This document shows positions 40,364-49,354 of a stretch of 64,000 nt of DNA, piece by piece. Origin of the DNA: Gammaproteobacteria bacterium. GTDB lineage: Bacteria > Pseudomonadota > Gammaproteobacteria > Steroidobacterales > GCA-2729495. The notes beneath the pieces were generated by a model that was given only the letters and a program-made list of their open reading frames with translations, made no database searches and was not told the DNA's origin. The stretch lies in assembly GCA_003695765.1 (NCBI GenBank), contig RFHQ01000054.1, positions 1 through 64,000 of the forward strand, given 5' to 3'. Position 1 is the stretch's first letter, and every line of letters starts with the position of its first letter. The position numbers and the translations under genes are program-made.

Positions 40364-40413
40364 GCGGTCGGCAGCGGCAAGCAGCAAGCGGCGAGACCGC
40401 AAGGTAAGCAGCA

Positions 40414-42036
40414 ATGGCCAGACGCAAGCAGCGCAATTATTTCGAACCCCAGCGGCACCCGGATCACCCGCGGCCGATCACGCGGCGGCAGCTGATCGCC
40501 CAAGGCTTCCTGACCGGCGCGGCGACGGTGACCGCTGGCGGTATCTTCAGCCTGTTCGCGAATCCGCGCGCCGCGATGGCCGCGCTGAGCCCGGACCTGC
40601 AAGCGATCATCGATAGCGGCCGCTGCCCGCTGATCAACCCGAATGCCTTCAACCCGGTGCCGTTCATCTGCTTCGACCTGGCCGGTGGCGCCAACATGGC
40701 AGGCTCCAACGTGCTCGTCGGCGGTCAGGGCGGCCAGCTGGATTTCCTGACCACGGCGGGCTACGGCAAACTCGGGCTGCCGGGCGACATGGTGCCCGGT
40801 GTCGCCGAGGCCGCGCCCACGGCCACCAGCAATGGCGACCACACGGACACTAGCCTGGGACTGGGCTTCCATAGCGACAGCGCCTTCCTCCGCGGCATGC
40901 AGGCCAGCCTGAGCCCCGGCACCGCGGCCAACGTCAACGGCGCCGTGATCCCGGCGCGTTCCGAAAACGACACCAGCAACAATCCGCACAACCCGATGTA
41001 CGGCATCGCGCGCGCCGGCGGCGAAGGCGAGCTGCTGACGCTGATCGGTTCGCGCGCCAGCGAGTCGGGCGGCAATTCGATGGACCCGGTCGGCCTGATC
41101 GACCCGGAACTGCGCGCGACCTGGCGGCCGACCAAGGTGGACCGCCCCTCCGATGTCACCGGACTGGTCGACACCGGCGATCTCATCGGCCTGCTCGGCC
41201 AGAACGACGCGGTGGCCGTGATGGAGTCCATCGAGCGGCTCAGCGCGAAGAAGATGGATGTCGTCGATCCGAAGCTCGGCAGCATCACGGCCAACGACGT
41301 GCTGCGCGACCTGGTCAAGTGCGGCTACCTGAAGGCCGCCGACGTCGCCGACCGTTTCGGCGACCAGAGCGTCTTCGACGTGCTGGCCGACACGAACATC
41401 GTCGGCCCGACCGGCATCTTCTCGAGCACGGAATTCAACGCCGACCGCGAGTTCCAGAAAACCGCGTCGATCATGAAGCTGGTGTTGAACGGCTACGCCG
41501 GGGCCGGCTGCATCACGATGGGCGGCTACGACTACCATGGTGGACGGCGCGCCGAAGGCGAGGTCAAGGATTTCCGCGCCGGCCGCTGCATGGGCGCCTG
41601 CCTGGAATACGCAGCCCGTGTTGGCTCGCCGCTGATGATGTACGTGTTCAGCGACGGCTCGCTGTCGAGCAACGGCGTGATCGACGAGAGCGTCGACGGC
41701 CGCGGCAAGGGCGAGTGGACCAGCGACAACCAGTCGACGGCGGCCTCCTTCTTCCTGGTCTACAATCCCGGCGGGCGCCCGATCCTGCGCGGCGTCACCC
41801 CCGATGAGCAGGCGCGGCACCAGCAGATCGGCTGGTTCCGACCGGAGGGCTCGGTGGAAACCGCCGCCTCGCCGGCCGCGAATAACGTCAACCTGCTGGT
41901 CGAGACCGTCGTACTGAACTACCTGGCACTGCGACACGCCGACCCGTTCACGGTGTTCCAGAACCTGTTCCCGAACAACGGTCTCGGCAGCATCCAGCTG
42001 CAGCAGAGCCTGACGGCCTTTCAGAACATCGTCTGA
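40414..42036 (+). CDS. Tat-exported DUF1501-like protein
   Basis: This 540-residue protein begins with a Tat-type signal (ITRRQLIAQGFLTGAATVTAG). The mature part has alkaline-phosphatase-fold features as in DUF1501 proteins (FDLAGGANMAGSNVLVGG, CITMGGYDYHGG, MYVFSDGSLSSNG), with Asp and His residues that could bind metal. Such proteins usually sit next to large secreted cytochrome-like proteins, as here. It is third in the plus-strand unit, 50 bases after the LamG gene. Its substrate is unknown. Confidence 0.78.
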   Translation: MARRKQRNYFEPQRHPDHPRPITRRQLIAQGFLTGAATVTAGGIFSLFANPRAAMAALSPDLQAIIDSGRCPLINPNAFNPVPFICFDLAGGANMAGSNVLVGGQGGQLDFLTTAGYGKLGLPGDMVPGVAEAAPTATSNGDHTDTSLGLGFHSDSAFLRGMQASLSPGTAANVNGAVIPARSENDTSNNPHNPMYGIARAGGEGELLTLIGSRASESGGNSMDPVGLIDPELRATWRPTKVDRPSDVTGLVDTGDLIGLLGQNDAVAVMESIERLSAKKMDVVDPKLGSITANDVLRDLVKCGYLKAADVADRFGDQSVFDVLADTNIVGPTGIFSSTEFNADREFQKTASIMKLVLNGYAGAGCITMGGYDYHGGRRAEGEVKDFRAGRCMGACLEYAARVGSPLMMYVFSDGSLSSNGVIDESVDGRGKGEWTSDNQSTAASFFLVYNPGGRPILRGVTPDEQARHQQIGWFRPEGSVETAASPAANNVNLLVETVVLNYLALRHADPFTVFQNLFPNNGLGSIQLQQSLTAFQNIV

Positions 42037-42130
42037 GGGGCTGCTGCGAGCCCCGGACGTGATCGCGGTGGGCGGAGGACTTCACATAATGTGACCCGTG
42101 CACGCTGGGTGCGGCCCCGAGCACCGCAAA

Positions 42131-43525
42131 ATGACCCGTCCGGTCACCGCGGGCCTGTCGATGTCCCTGTCCGAAGAATGCCTGGAACTGCTGGCCTGTC
42201 CGCGCTGCGACGCTGCGCTGCTCGCGCAGCCGGATGGGCTCGACTGCAAGGCCTGCCAGGTCCGTTTCCCGGTGCTCGACGGGCTGCCGTGGCTGTTCGC
42301 CGAACCCGCGTACGCGCTCGGCGAATGGCGCGCCCGCCTGCACCTGGAATTGCAAAGCCTCACTCAGCGCGCTGCGCGGCTGGAGCGGGAGCTGGCCGAT
42401 CCGGCACTGCTGCCGGACACGCGCGACCGCCTGCGCTGGCTTCACGACGCCTGCCGCGACCAGCGAGGACGCCTGGAGTTTCTGCTTGCGCCACTGCTGG
42501 ATGGCCGCGACGCCGCGGCGCGCGAGACCTATCTGGCGCTGCGCACGCGCCTGCCATCGGACCAGGGACTGAATACCTACGCGGCCAACCTGCACCGCGA
42601 CTGGGCCTGGGGTCTGACGGAAAACCGGCAGAGCTGTGAGATCGTCGCGAGCCAGCTGCCGGCGGACGCGAAACGCCTGCTGGTGCTCGGCGCCGGGGCC
42701 GGCCGGCTGGCCTGTGACCTGCATCGGGCACAGGGCGCGGAACTGACCGTGGCGCTGGACTTCAATCCCTTGCTGGCCAGCGTCGGCCAGCGACTGTCCC
42801 GCGGCGGGAATCTCGAGCTCTGGGAGTTTCCGCTGGCGCCGCGCGGGCCGCGCGATGTCGCCGTGCTGAATCGCCTGCAGGGTCTCGATGCCGGGCCGGG
42901 CCTGCAGTTCCTGCTCGGCGACGTGCTGCGCGCGCCGCTGGCGGCCGGCCGTTTCGACGCGGTGATCACGCCCTGGCTCATCGATATTCTGGATGTCGAG
43001 CTGCGCGAACTGGCGCCGCGCGTCAATCGGCTGCTGCGCGCTGGCGGCGCCTGGGTTAATTTCGGCTCACTGGCCTTCGCCCATGCGCAGGAAGCCATGA
43101 ACTACAGCCTGCCGGAATGCGCCGAGCTGATCGCGACCAGCGGCTTCGGCGACTGGCAGGCGCGCGAGGACCGGATCGCCTATCTGCACTCGCCGGCCAG
43201 CCGGCATGCACGGGACGAACTGACCGTCTGCTGGCGCGCCAGCAAGACCGCGGAGGCGCCGGCGCTCCCGCGCCACAGTGCGCTGCCGGAATGGCTCGTG
43301 ACCGGCCGGGAACCGGTGCCGCTGAAGCAGGACTTCGCCCTGCAGGCGGCGAACACACGCATCCGGGCCTACGTCCTGGGCCTGATCGACGGGCGGCGCT
43401 CGATTCGCGACATGGCGAAGCTGCTGGAAAGGGAACGGCTGATGCGCGCCGACGAGGCCGCGGCGGTGATTCGCCGGTTCCTGATCCAGATGCTCGACGA
43501 CAGCCGGCGTCGCGATCTTCCCTGA
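42131..43525 (+). CDS. Trm112-like zinc ribbon fused to a SAM methyltransferase
   Basis: This protein of about 464 residues starts with a Trm112/UPF0434-like zinc ribbon (LLACPRCDAALL, CKACQVRFPVLDGLPWLF), followed by a helical insert. A Rossmann methyltransferase lies at about 180-330 (LLVLGAGAGRLACDLH as motif I, VITPWLIDILD) and a C-terminal helical domain (IDGRRSIRDMAKLLERERL). The substrate is unknown; Trm112 proteins normally activate separate methyltransferases, so a fused version is plausible. Start sites at 42098 (GTG), 42131 and 42161 (ATG) are all possible; none has a strong ribosome site, and homology begins near the last. Confidence 0.75.
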   Translation: MTRPVTAGLSMSLSEECLELLACPRCDAALLAQPDGLDCKACQVRFPVLDGLPWLFAEPAYALGEWRARLHLELQSLTQRAARLERELADPALLPDTRDRLRWLHDACRDQRGRLEFLLAPLLDGRDAAARETYLALRTRLPSDQGLNTYAANLHRDWAWGLTENRQSCEIVASQLPADAKRLLVLGAGAGRLACDLHRAQGAELTVALDFNPLLASVGQRLSRGGNLELWEFPLAPRGPRDVAVLNRLQGLDAGPGLQFLLGDVLRAPLAAGRFDAVITPWLIDILDVELRELAPRVNRLLRAGGAWVNFGSLAFAHAQEAMNYSLPECAELIATSGFGDWQAREDRIAYLHSPASRHARDELTVCWRASKTAEAPALPRHSALPEWLVTGREPVPLKQDFALQAANTRIRAYVLGLIDGRRSIRDMAKLLERERLMRADEAAAVIRRFLIQMLDDSRRRDLP

Positions 43526-43589
43526 GTGTCCGCCCAGCGGCTGCTGCGGCCTGCCGCCGGCTTTCGCCCCGGCGACCGCAGCCAGTAGA

Positions 43590-45629
43590 ATGCGCGCGGC
43601 CGGCGGCCGGCCCGGTCGCCACCGCCAGACGAACCAGGACAAACAGTTGCAACCGAATCGACGCGTCGGCCTCGCGCTCTGCCTGAGTCTCGCCCTCGGC
43701 GCAGCCGGCCCATTGCCGGCCTCGGACTGGCTGTACTACGGCGGCGACGCCGGCGGTTCCCATTATTCCCCGCTGGCGCAGATCGACCGCAGCAATGTCG
43801 CGCAGCTCGAACGCGCCTGGACCTATCGCACCGGTGACATCGCGCGGCACCCGGAACTGCGCGCCGGCGCGGCACTGAACGTCACGCCCATCCTGTTGCC
43901 AGAGGCGGCCGGCGGCTCGCTGCTGCTGTGCTCGGCGATGAACCGCGTGATTGCGCTGAATCCCGAAACCGGCGAGGAGCGCTGGGTCTACGATCCCGAG
44001 GTGCCGATCGGACCACCGGGCAGCAAGTACCTGTGCCGCGGCGTGGCCTACTGGGCCGATCCGGCGGCGCAACCGGACGCGGCCTGCGCCCACCGCGTCT
44101 TCACCGGCACGGTCGATCTCAGGCTGATCGCACTGGACGCCCGCAATGGCCAGCCCTGCGAGGATTTCGGTGACGGTGGAACCGTCGATGTCGCGCCGCT
44201 GGTCTACGACGACGTGCCGAACCTGAAACCCGGCGACGTGCAATTCGTCGCCCCGCCAGTCGTCGCCGCGAATCTGGTCATCATCGGGCATGCGGACAAC
44301 AGCAAGTTCTGGCGGGCCGACAGTCCCCGCGGCGAGGTCCGCGCCTTCGATGCGCGCAGCGGCGAGTTGCGCTGGAGTTTCGATCCGCTGCCCCGGGACG
44401 CCGGCCATCCGGCCGCCGCCGACTGGACCGAGGCCGGCATGCGGGCCACCGGTGGCGCCAATACCTGGACGCTGATGTCGGTCGACCAGGAGCGCGGCCT
44501 GGTCTTCCTGCCGACCGCCACGGCCGCGCCGAACAACTACGGCGGCCTGCGGCCCGGCAACAACCGTTTCGCCAACAGCCTCGTCGCGCTGCATGTCACC
44601 GACGGCAGCATCGCCTGGACGTACCAGATCGTGCATCACGACGTCTGGGATCTCGACCTGCCGTCCCAGCCGATGCTGGTCGAACTCGAGCAAGGCGGTG
44701 AGCGGCGCCCGGTCGTGATCCAGCTGACCAAGCAGGGCCTGATCTTCGTGTTCGACCGCGAGACCGGCGAACCGGTCTTTCCGGTCGAGGAGCGCCCGGT
44801 GCCGACCGACGGCGTGCCCGGCGAACAGCTGTCGTCGACGCAGCCCTTCCCGACCTGGCCGGCACCGCTGGGCCGCGTCGGCATCACGCCCGACGACGCC
44901 TGGGGATTCACCTGGTTCGACCGCAATGCCTGCCGGCGGAAACTGGCCAGTTTCCGCACCGGGGGCCTGTACACGCCTCCGACACTGCAGGGCTCGGTGC
45001 TGCTGCCCGGCGCGTCGGTCTTCAACTGGGGCGGCGCGGCCTTCGACCCGGTCCGCCAGCGGCTGATCCTGCCGATCTCGCAGACGCCGATGCTGATCCG
45101 CCTGACACGCACCGACGAGATTCCGCCCGAGGTCATGAAGCGGCCGCGGCAGGGCCCGCTCGGACCGCCGATGCCGATGGCCGGCACACCCTACTCCTAT
45201 GAGTACGTGCCGCTGATGTCGCCGTTCTTCGCACCCTGCGCCGCGCCGCCCTGGGGCGAACTGGCCGCGCTGGATCTCGATGGCGAGGGCGGCACGGCCT
45301 GGCGTTTCACGCTGGGGGACCTCGGCAAGCTGATGCCCGTGCCGCTGCCCCTGCCCTTCGGCACGCCGCTGGCCGGCGGTCCGATCGCGACGGCCGGCGG
45401 GCTGGTGTTCATCGGCGCCAGCGCCGACGAGAAGTTCCGCGCCTTCGATACCGATACCGGCCGGCGCCTGTGGGAGGCCGAGGTGCCGGCGCCGGCCATG
45501 GCCACGCCGATGACCTATCTGGCCGGCGGCCGGCAATACGTGGTCGTCGCCGCCGGCGGCCACATGTTCAAGGGCTTCCGGAATATCTCCGACTGGCTCG
45601 TCGCCTTTGCGCTGCCGGCGGCGCCCTGA
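43590..45629 (+). CDS. PQQ-dependent dehydrogenase (glucose/quinate dehydrogenase type)
   Basis: This 679-residue periplasmic quinoprotein has a signal peptide (VGLALCLSLALGAAGPLPAS). The eight-bladed propeller shows WLYYGGDAGGSHYSPL at the start, NVTPILL, and HHDVWDLDLPSQP, diagnostic of the membrane glucose dehydrogenase class. Repeated Trp-docking strands are seen (GEERWVYDP, GSIAWTYQI). It lacks a C-terminal heme domain and the N-terminal membrane helices of Gcd, so it should be soluble. A TTG at 43647 with AGGAC upstream would give a more usual start. No pqq genes occur here. Confidence 0.88.
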   Translation: MRAAGGRPGRHRQTNQDKQLQPNRRVGLALCLSLALGAAGPLPASDWLYYGGDAGGSHYSPLAQIDRSNVAQLERAWTYRTGDIARHPELRAGAALNVTPILLPEAAGGSLLLCSAMNRVIALNPETGEERWVYDPEVPIGPPGSKYLCRGVAYWADPAAQPDAACAHRVFTGTVDLRLIALDARNGQPCEDFGDGGTVDVAPLVYDDVPNLKPGDVQFVAPPVVAANLVIIGHADNSKFWRADSPRGEVRAFDARSGELRWSFDPLPRDAGHPAAADWTEAGMRATGGANTWTLMSVDQERGLVFLPTATAAPNNYGGLRPGNNRFANSLVALHVTDGSIAWTYQIVHHDVWDLDLPSQPMLVELEQGGERRPVVIQLTKQGLIFVFDRETGEPVFPVEERPVPTDGVPGEQLSSTQPFPTWPAPLGRVGITPDDAWGFTWFDRNACRRKLASFRTGGLYTPPTLQGSVLLPGASVFNWGGAAFDPVRQRLILPISQTPMLIRLTRTDEIPPEVMKRPRQGPLGPPMPMAGTPYSYEYVPLMSPFFAPCAAPPWGELAALDLDGEGGTAWRFTLGDLGKLMPVPLPLPFGTPLAGGPIATAGGLVFIGASADEKFRAFDTDTGRRLWEAEVPAPAMATPMTYLAGGRQYVVVAAGGHMFKGFRNISDWLVAFALPAAP

Positions 45630-45683
45630 GCCGGGAGGGCAATCAGCAGCTTGAATGGCGTTCCTCGCTACTACAAAAGCATG

Positions 45684-45713
45684 TTTACATAAGACAATGA
45701 TTCAAGGTAGATT
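45684..45713 (+). promoter_or_regulatory. Putative sigma-70 promoter in an AT-rich patch
   Basis: TTTACA (45684-45689) and TAGATT (45708-45713) are separated by 18 bases, a fair -35/-10 pair in an unusually AT-rich stretch between the PQQ dehydrogenase and SYLF genes. It would start transcription about 95 bases before the SYLF ATG. An inverted repeat, CTTGAAT (45650-45656) and ATTCAAG (45700-45706), brackets the -35 region. Confidence 0.4.
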
Positions 45714-45813
45714 ACTGATCTGCCAGCGCGCGGTGAGCCGCGGCGCCTGGATCGCCTGGAAAGGCCTCGTCAAGAAGGACCGCGGGCAGTGATGCTTTGC
45801 AGAGGAGCTGACC

Positions 45814-46617
45814 ATGACGAGACTGATCCCCTTGCTGGCGGGCCTGGGCCTGCTGCTGCCGGCCGCCGGCATCGCCGGCACGCCGGCACTCGAGAAGCGC
45901 CTCGATGACTCCATCGAGGTCCTGACGCAGTTCACGCAGATCCCCGAGCGCGGTATTCCGGCGCGGCTGCTCAACAATGCCTACGGCGTCGCCGTGATCC
46001 CGAACACGATCAAGGCCGGCTTCATGCTGGCCGGGCGCTTCGGCCAGGGCGTGCTGGTCGTGCGGCGCCCGGACGGCAGTTGGAGCAACCCGAGCTTCAT
46101 CCGGCTGGCCGGCGGCAGTTTCGGCCTGCAGGCCGGCGCCGAGTCCACGGACATCGTGCTGGTGTTCAAGACCAAGCGCAGCGTGGACCGGATCGCCAAG
46201 GGCAAGCTGAAGCTCGGTGCCGACGTCGCCGTGGCGGCCGGACCCTGGGGCCGCTCGACCTCGGCGGCTACGGATCTCAGCCTGAAGGCCGAGATCTTCT
46301 CCTACGCGCGCAGCCGTGGCCTGTTCGGCGGCATCGCGCTGGACGGCTCGGTACTGAGCATGGACGAGAAGGCAAACGCCGCCTACTACCAGAGCGGACC
46401 CGGTGACGCGAACATCATACTCGGCGACGCCACCGTACCGGCGCCGGCCCGGGCCCGGGAGTTCAAGCAGCTGCTGGCCAGCGTCGCGCCACCGCTGAAC
46501 TGGCAGGCGAACGGTTCGCGGACCGCCAGCGTCGACGAGCAGCCCGCCCAGCCGGCGCGCACCTACGGGCTGGACGAAGCGCCGGCGGCTACACCCGAGG
46601 GCGACGTGATCTTCTGA
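45814..46617 (+). CDS. SYLF-domain (YSC84-like) lipid-binding protein
   Basis: This 267-residue exported protein has a signal peptide (LIPLLAGLGLLLPAAGIAG) and a SYLF/Ysc84 domain over most of its length (ARLLNNAYGVAVIPNTIKAGF, GRFGQGVLVVR, SFGLQAGAESTDIVLVFK, GPWGRSTSAATDL). These proteins bind phosphoinositides or other lipids in eukaryotes; bacterial ones are periplasmic with unclear roles. GAGGAG precedes the ATG. It is monocistronic, ending in a clear terminator. Confidence 0.92.
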   Translation: MTRLIPLLAGLGLLLPAAGIAGTPALEKRLDDSIEVLTQFTQIPERGIPARLLNNAYGVAVIPNTIKAGFMLAGRFGQGVLVVRRPDGSWSNPSFIRLAGGSFGLQAGAESTDIVLVFKTKRSVDRIAKGKLKLGADVAVAAGPWGRSTSAATDLSLKAEIFSYARSRGLFGGIALDGSVLSMDEKANAAYYQSGPGDANIILGDATVPAPARAREFKQLLASVAPPLNWQANGSRTASVDEQPAQPARTYGLDEAPAATPEGDVIF

Positions 46618-46640
46618 ACGCCGGCCGATTCCTCCGCATT

Positions 46641-46676
46641 GCGGCCAGTCGACCACGGGTTGCTGGCCGCTTTTTT
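46641..46676 (+). terminator. Rho-independent terminator after the SYLF gene
   Basis: The 8-bp stem GCGGCCAG (46641-46648) and CTGGCCGC (46663-46670) is followed directly by six T residues. It lies 24 bases after the SYLF stop. Confidence 0.9.
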
Positions 46677-46727
46677 CATCGCGCCGCGGCCCTTAACGCC
46701 GCGGGGCGCATCTGAAACAATGGGCCG

Positions 46728-47822
46728 ATGGAACGCGCGCAGACGCTGCTGCAGCAGGCGCTCGAACTGCTGCAACCCTACCCGCCGTTACAGGCACTGC
46801 TGACCGTCCTCCTGTTTCTGTTGCTGGCCAGATTCGGCAACTGGCTGATCGACCGGCTGTTGCGCCGGCTGGTGCAGCGCACGCGCAACCGTTTCGACGA
46901 CCGCCTGCTGGACCTGCTGCACCGGCCGGTCTTTGCCAGCATCGCACTGTTCGGCCTGGCCCTCGCCGTGCTGCAGCTGTCGCTGAGCGAGCGCCTGGAA
47001 ACGCTGAACCTGAACATCATCAAGACCATCGCGATCTGGGTCTGGCTGGTGTTCGGGCTGCGCTTCGCGCGCCTCGCGATCGAACTCCTGAGCCGCCGCG
47101 AGCGCGCCAGCGTCTTCCTGCAACCGAGCACGCGGCCGCTGCTCAGCAATGCGCTGGCGATCCTGATCGTCGTCGCCGGCGCCTATGCGATCTTCGAGGC
47201 CTGGGACATCGACGTGACCGGCCTCGTGGCCTCGGCCGGCATCGTCGGCCTGGCGCTGAGCTTCGCCGCGCAGGACACGCTGTCCAACCTGTTCGCCGGC
47301 ATCGCGATCCTCGCGGACCGGCCCTACAAGCTCGGCGACTACATCATCCTCGACAGTGGCGAACGCGGCGAGGTCACGCAGATCGGACTGCGCAGCACGC
47401 GTTTGCTGACCCGCGACGATGTCGAGATCACGATTCCGAACAGCGTGATGGGCAACGCCAAAATCATCAACGAGGCCGGTGGCCCGGTGCACCGTTACCG
47501 GATCCGCGTGCCGGTCGGCGTCGCCTACGGCTCGGACATCGACCAGGTCATGCAGCTGCTGCTGGACGTCGCCGCGGCGCATGGCGACATTACGGCCGAA
47601 CCGGCCGCGCGGGTGCGCCTGCGGGGTTTCGGCGATTCCAGCCTGAACTTCGAACTGCTGGCGTGGATCCGCGACCCGGCCGACCGCGGCCGTGTGCAGC
47701 ACGAATTGAATTGCGCGATCTACAAGGCCTTCGCGGCCGCCAGCGTCGAGATTCCGTTCCCACAACGGGATCTGCACATCCGGCAGATGCCCGGACAGCC
47801 GCCGGCCGCGGGCCAGCCCTGA
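46728..47822 (+). CDS. MscS-family mechanosensitive channel
   Basis: This 364-residue inner-membrane channel has an N-terminal hydrophobic region with four predicted helices. The pore helix is GLVASAGIVGLALSFAAQDTL with the usual Gly/Ala packing, followed by NLFAGIAILADRPYKLGDYI and a beta domain (GEVTQIGLRSTRLLTRD, ITIPNSVMGNAKIIN). It should release solutes on hypo-osmotic shock. Its stop overlaps the start of the malonyl-CoA synthetase gene (TGATG), so the two are co-translated, an odd pairing. Confidence 0.94.
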   Translation: MERAQTLLQQALELLQPYPPLQALLTVLLFLLLARFGNWLIDRLLRRLVQRTRNRFDDRLLDLLHRPVFASIALFGLALAVLQLSLSERLETLNLNIIKTIAIWVWLVFGLRFARLAIELLSRRERASVFLQPSTRPLLSNALAILIVVAGAYAIFEAWDIDVTGLVASAGIVGLALSFAAQDTLSNLFAGIAILADRPYKLGDYIILDSGERGEVTQIGLRSTRLLTRDDVEITIPNSVMGNAKIINEAGGPVHRYRIRVPVGVAYGSDIDQVMQLLLDVAAAHGDITAEPAARVRLRGFGDSSLNFELLAWIRDPADRGRVQHELNCAIYKAFAAASVEIPFPQRDLHIRQMPGQPPAAGQP

Positions 47823-49342
47823 TGGCCGCGCTGCCGGAGAACCTGTACAGCTTCCTGCGCAGCGGCTTCGCCAGCTGCCCGGGCAAGCCGTTCCTGCTGC
47901 GGGATGGAGCGGCAACGATCAGCTACGGCGACATCGACCGGCTCAGCGCTCAGGTCGCCGGCCTGCTGCGGGCCCGCGGCGTGTTGCCCGGCGAACGCGT
48001 GGTCGCCCAGGTCGGCAAGTCGCCCCTGGCGCTGGCCCTGTACCTCGGCTGCCTGCGCGTCGGCGCGATCTATGTGCCGCTGAACACGGCCTACACCGCG
48101 GCCGAGCTCGATTACTTCCTGCGCGATGCCCGGCCGGCTCTGTTCATCGGGGCGCTCCAGGAACAGCCGGATCTCGCCGGGTTGGCGCGAGCGGCCGATG
48201 TGCCGGTCTGGCTGCATCTCGAAGACGACGACCGCGGCAGCTTCGCCGAGGCCGTCGCGGCCACCGAGCCGGATGCCGATATCACGACGATGGCGCCGGA
48301 CGATGTCGTTGCGATGCTCTATACGTCGGGCACGACCGGCCGCTCCAAGGGCGCGCTGCTGACACTGCGCAACCTGGCCAGCAACGCAGCCAGCCTGCAG
48401 ACGTTGTGGGGCTGGCAACACGATGACCTGCTGTTGCATGCGCTGCCGATCTTCCATGTCCACGGCCTGTTCGTCGCCTTGCACTGCGCGATGCTCGGCG
48501 GCTCCAGCGTCCTGTTCCACCCGCGCTTCGACTGCGCCGCGGTGCGCGCCGACCTGCACCGCGCGACGGTGATGATGGGCGTGCCGACTTTCTATACGCG
48601 GCTGCTTGCGGATCCGGCCTTCGGCGCCGCCAGCTGTCACAACATGCGGCTGTTCATTTCCGGCTCGGCGCCGCTGCTGCCGGCCAGCTTCGAGGCCTTC
48701 GCCGAGCGCAGCGGGCATCGGATCCTGGAGCGCTACGGCATGACCGAGGCCGGCATGATCAGCTCGAACCCGCTGCATGGCGAGCGCATCGCGGGGACTG
48801 TCGGTTATGCGCTGCCGGAAGTCCGCATCCGCGTGGTCGACGCGAGCGGCCGCGCGCTGCCACCGGGCGAGATCGGCGAGGTCGAGATCAGCGGCCCGAA
48901 CGTGTTCGCCGGGTACTGGCGGCAGCCGGAGAAGACCGCCGCGGCCTTCCGGCCGGACGGTTACCTCCGCAGCGGCGATCTCGGCAGCCTCGCCGCCGAC
49001 GGCCGCCTGACGCTGGCCGGCCGGGCCACGGACCTGATCATCTCCGGGGGCTACAACATCTACCCGAAAGAAATCGAGAACTGCCTGGACGCCCTGGACG
49101 GCATCGCCGAATCCGCGGTCATCGGTGTGCCGCATGCGGATCTCGGTGAAGCGGTGCTGGCGGTGCTGGTGCCCGCCGGCGAACCGCCGGACGCGGACCA
49201 GATCATGGCCGCACTGGCTCGGCGGCTCGCGCGCTTCAAGCAGCCGCGGCGGATCGTCTGGCTGCCCCAACTGCCTCGCAACAGCATGGGCAAGGTGCAG
49301 AAACAGCTGTTGCGCGAGCGATTCGCGCACAGCTTCGACTGA
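47822..49342 (+). CDS. matB: Malonyl-CoA synthetase-like acyl-CoA ligase (MatB)
   Basis: This 506-residue adenylate-forming enzyme should make malonyl-CoA from malonate, CoA and ATP. It has YTSGTTGRSKGALLT (P-loop), the ALPIFHVHGLFVALHC segment typical of malonyl-CoA synthetases, ERYGMTEAGMI, GYLRSGDLG and the catalytic Lys in NSMGKVQKQLL. Length is normal for the family. MatA and MatC partners are absent, so malonate supply and use are not explained by the context. A methylmalonate or other short dicarboxylate substrate is possible. Confidence 0.88.
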   Translation: MAALPENLYSFLRSGFASCPGKPFLLRDGAATISYGDIDRLSAQVAGLLRARGVLPGERVVAQVGKSPLALALYLGCLRVGAIYVPLNTAYTAAELDYFLRDARPALFIGALQEQPDLAGLARAADVPVWLHLEDDDRGSFAEAVAATEPDADITTMAPDDVVAMLYTSGTTGRSKGALLTLRNLASNAASLQTLWGWQHDDLLLHALPIFHVHGLFVALHCAMLGGSSVLFHPRFDCAAVRADLHRATVMMGVPTFYTRLLADPAFGAASCHNMRLFISGSAPLLPASFEAFAERSGHRILERYGMTEAGMISSNPLHGERIAGTVGYALPEVRIRVVDASGRALPPGEIGEVEISGPNVFAGYWRQPEKTAAAFRPDGYLRSGDLGSLAADGRLTLAGRATDLIISGGYNIYPKEIENCLDALDGIAESAVIGVPHADLGEAVLAVLVPAGEPPDADQIMAALARRLARFKQPRRIVWLPQLPRNSMGKVQKQLLRERFAHSFD

Positions 49343-49354
49343 GTCCAGCGGCGG

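Noticed and set aside
45698-45793. 31-codon frame (MIQGRLLICQRAV...) before the SYLF gene
   Set aside because: A better sigma-70 promoter overlaps its start, so it would not be fully transcribed, and its ribosome site is weak.
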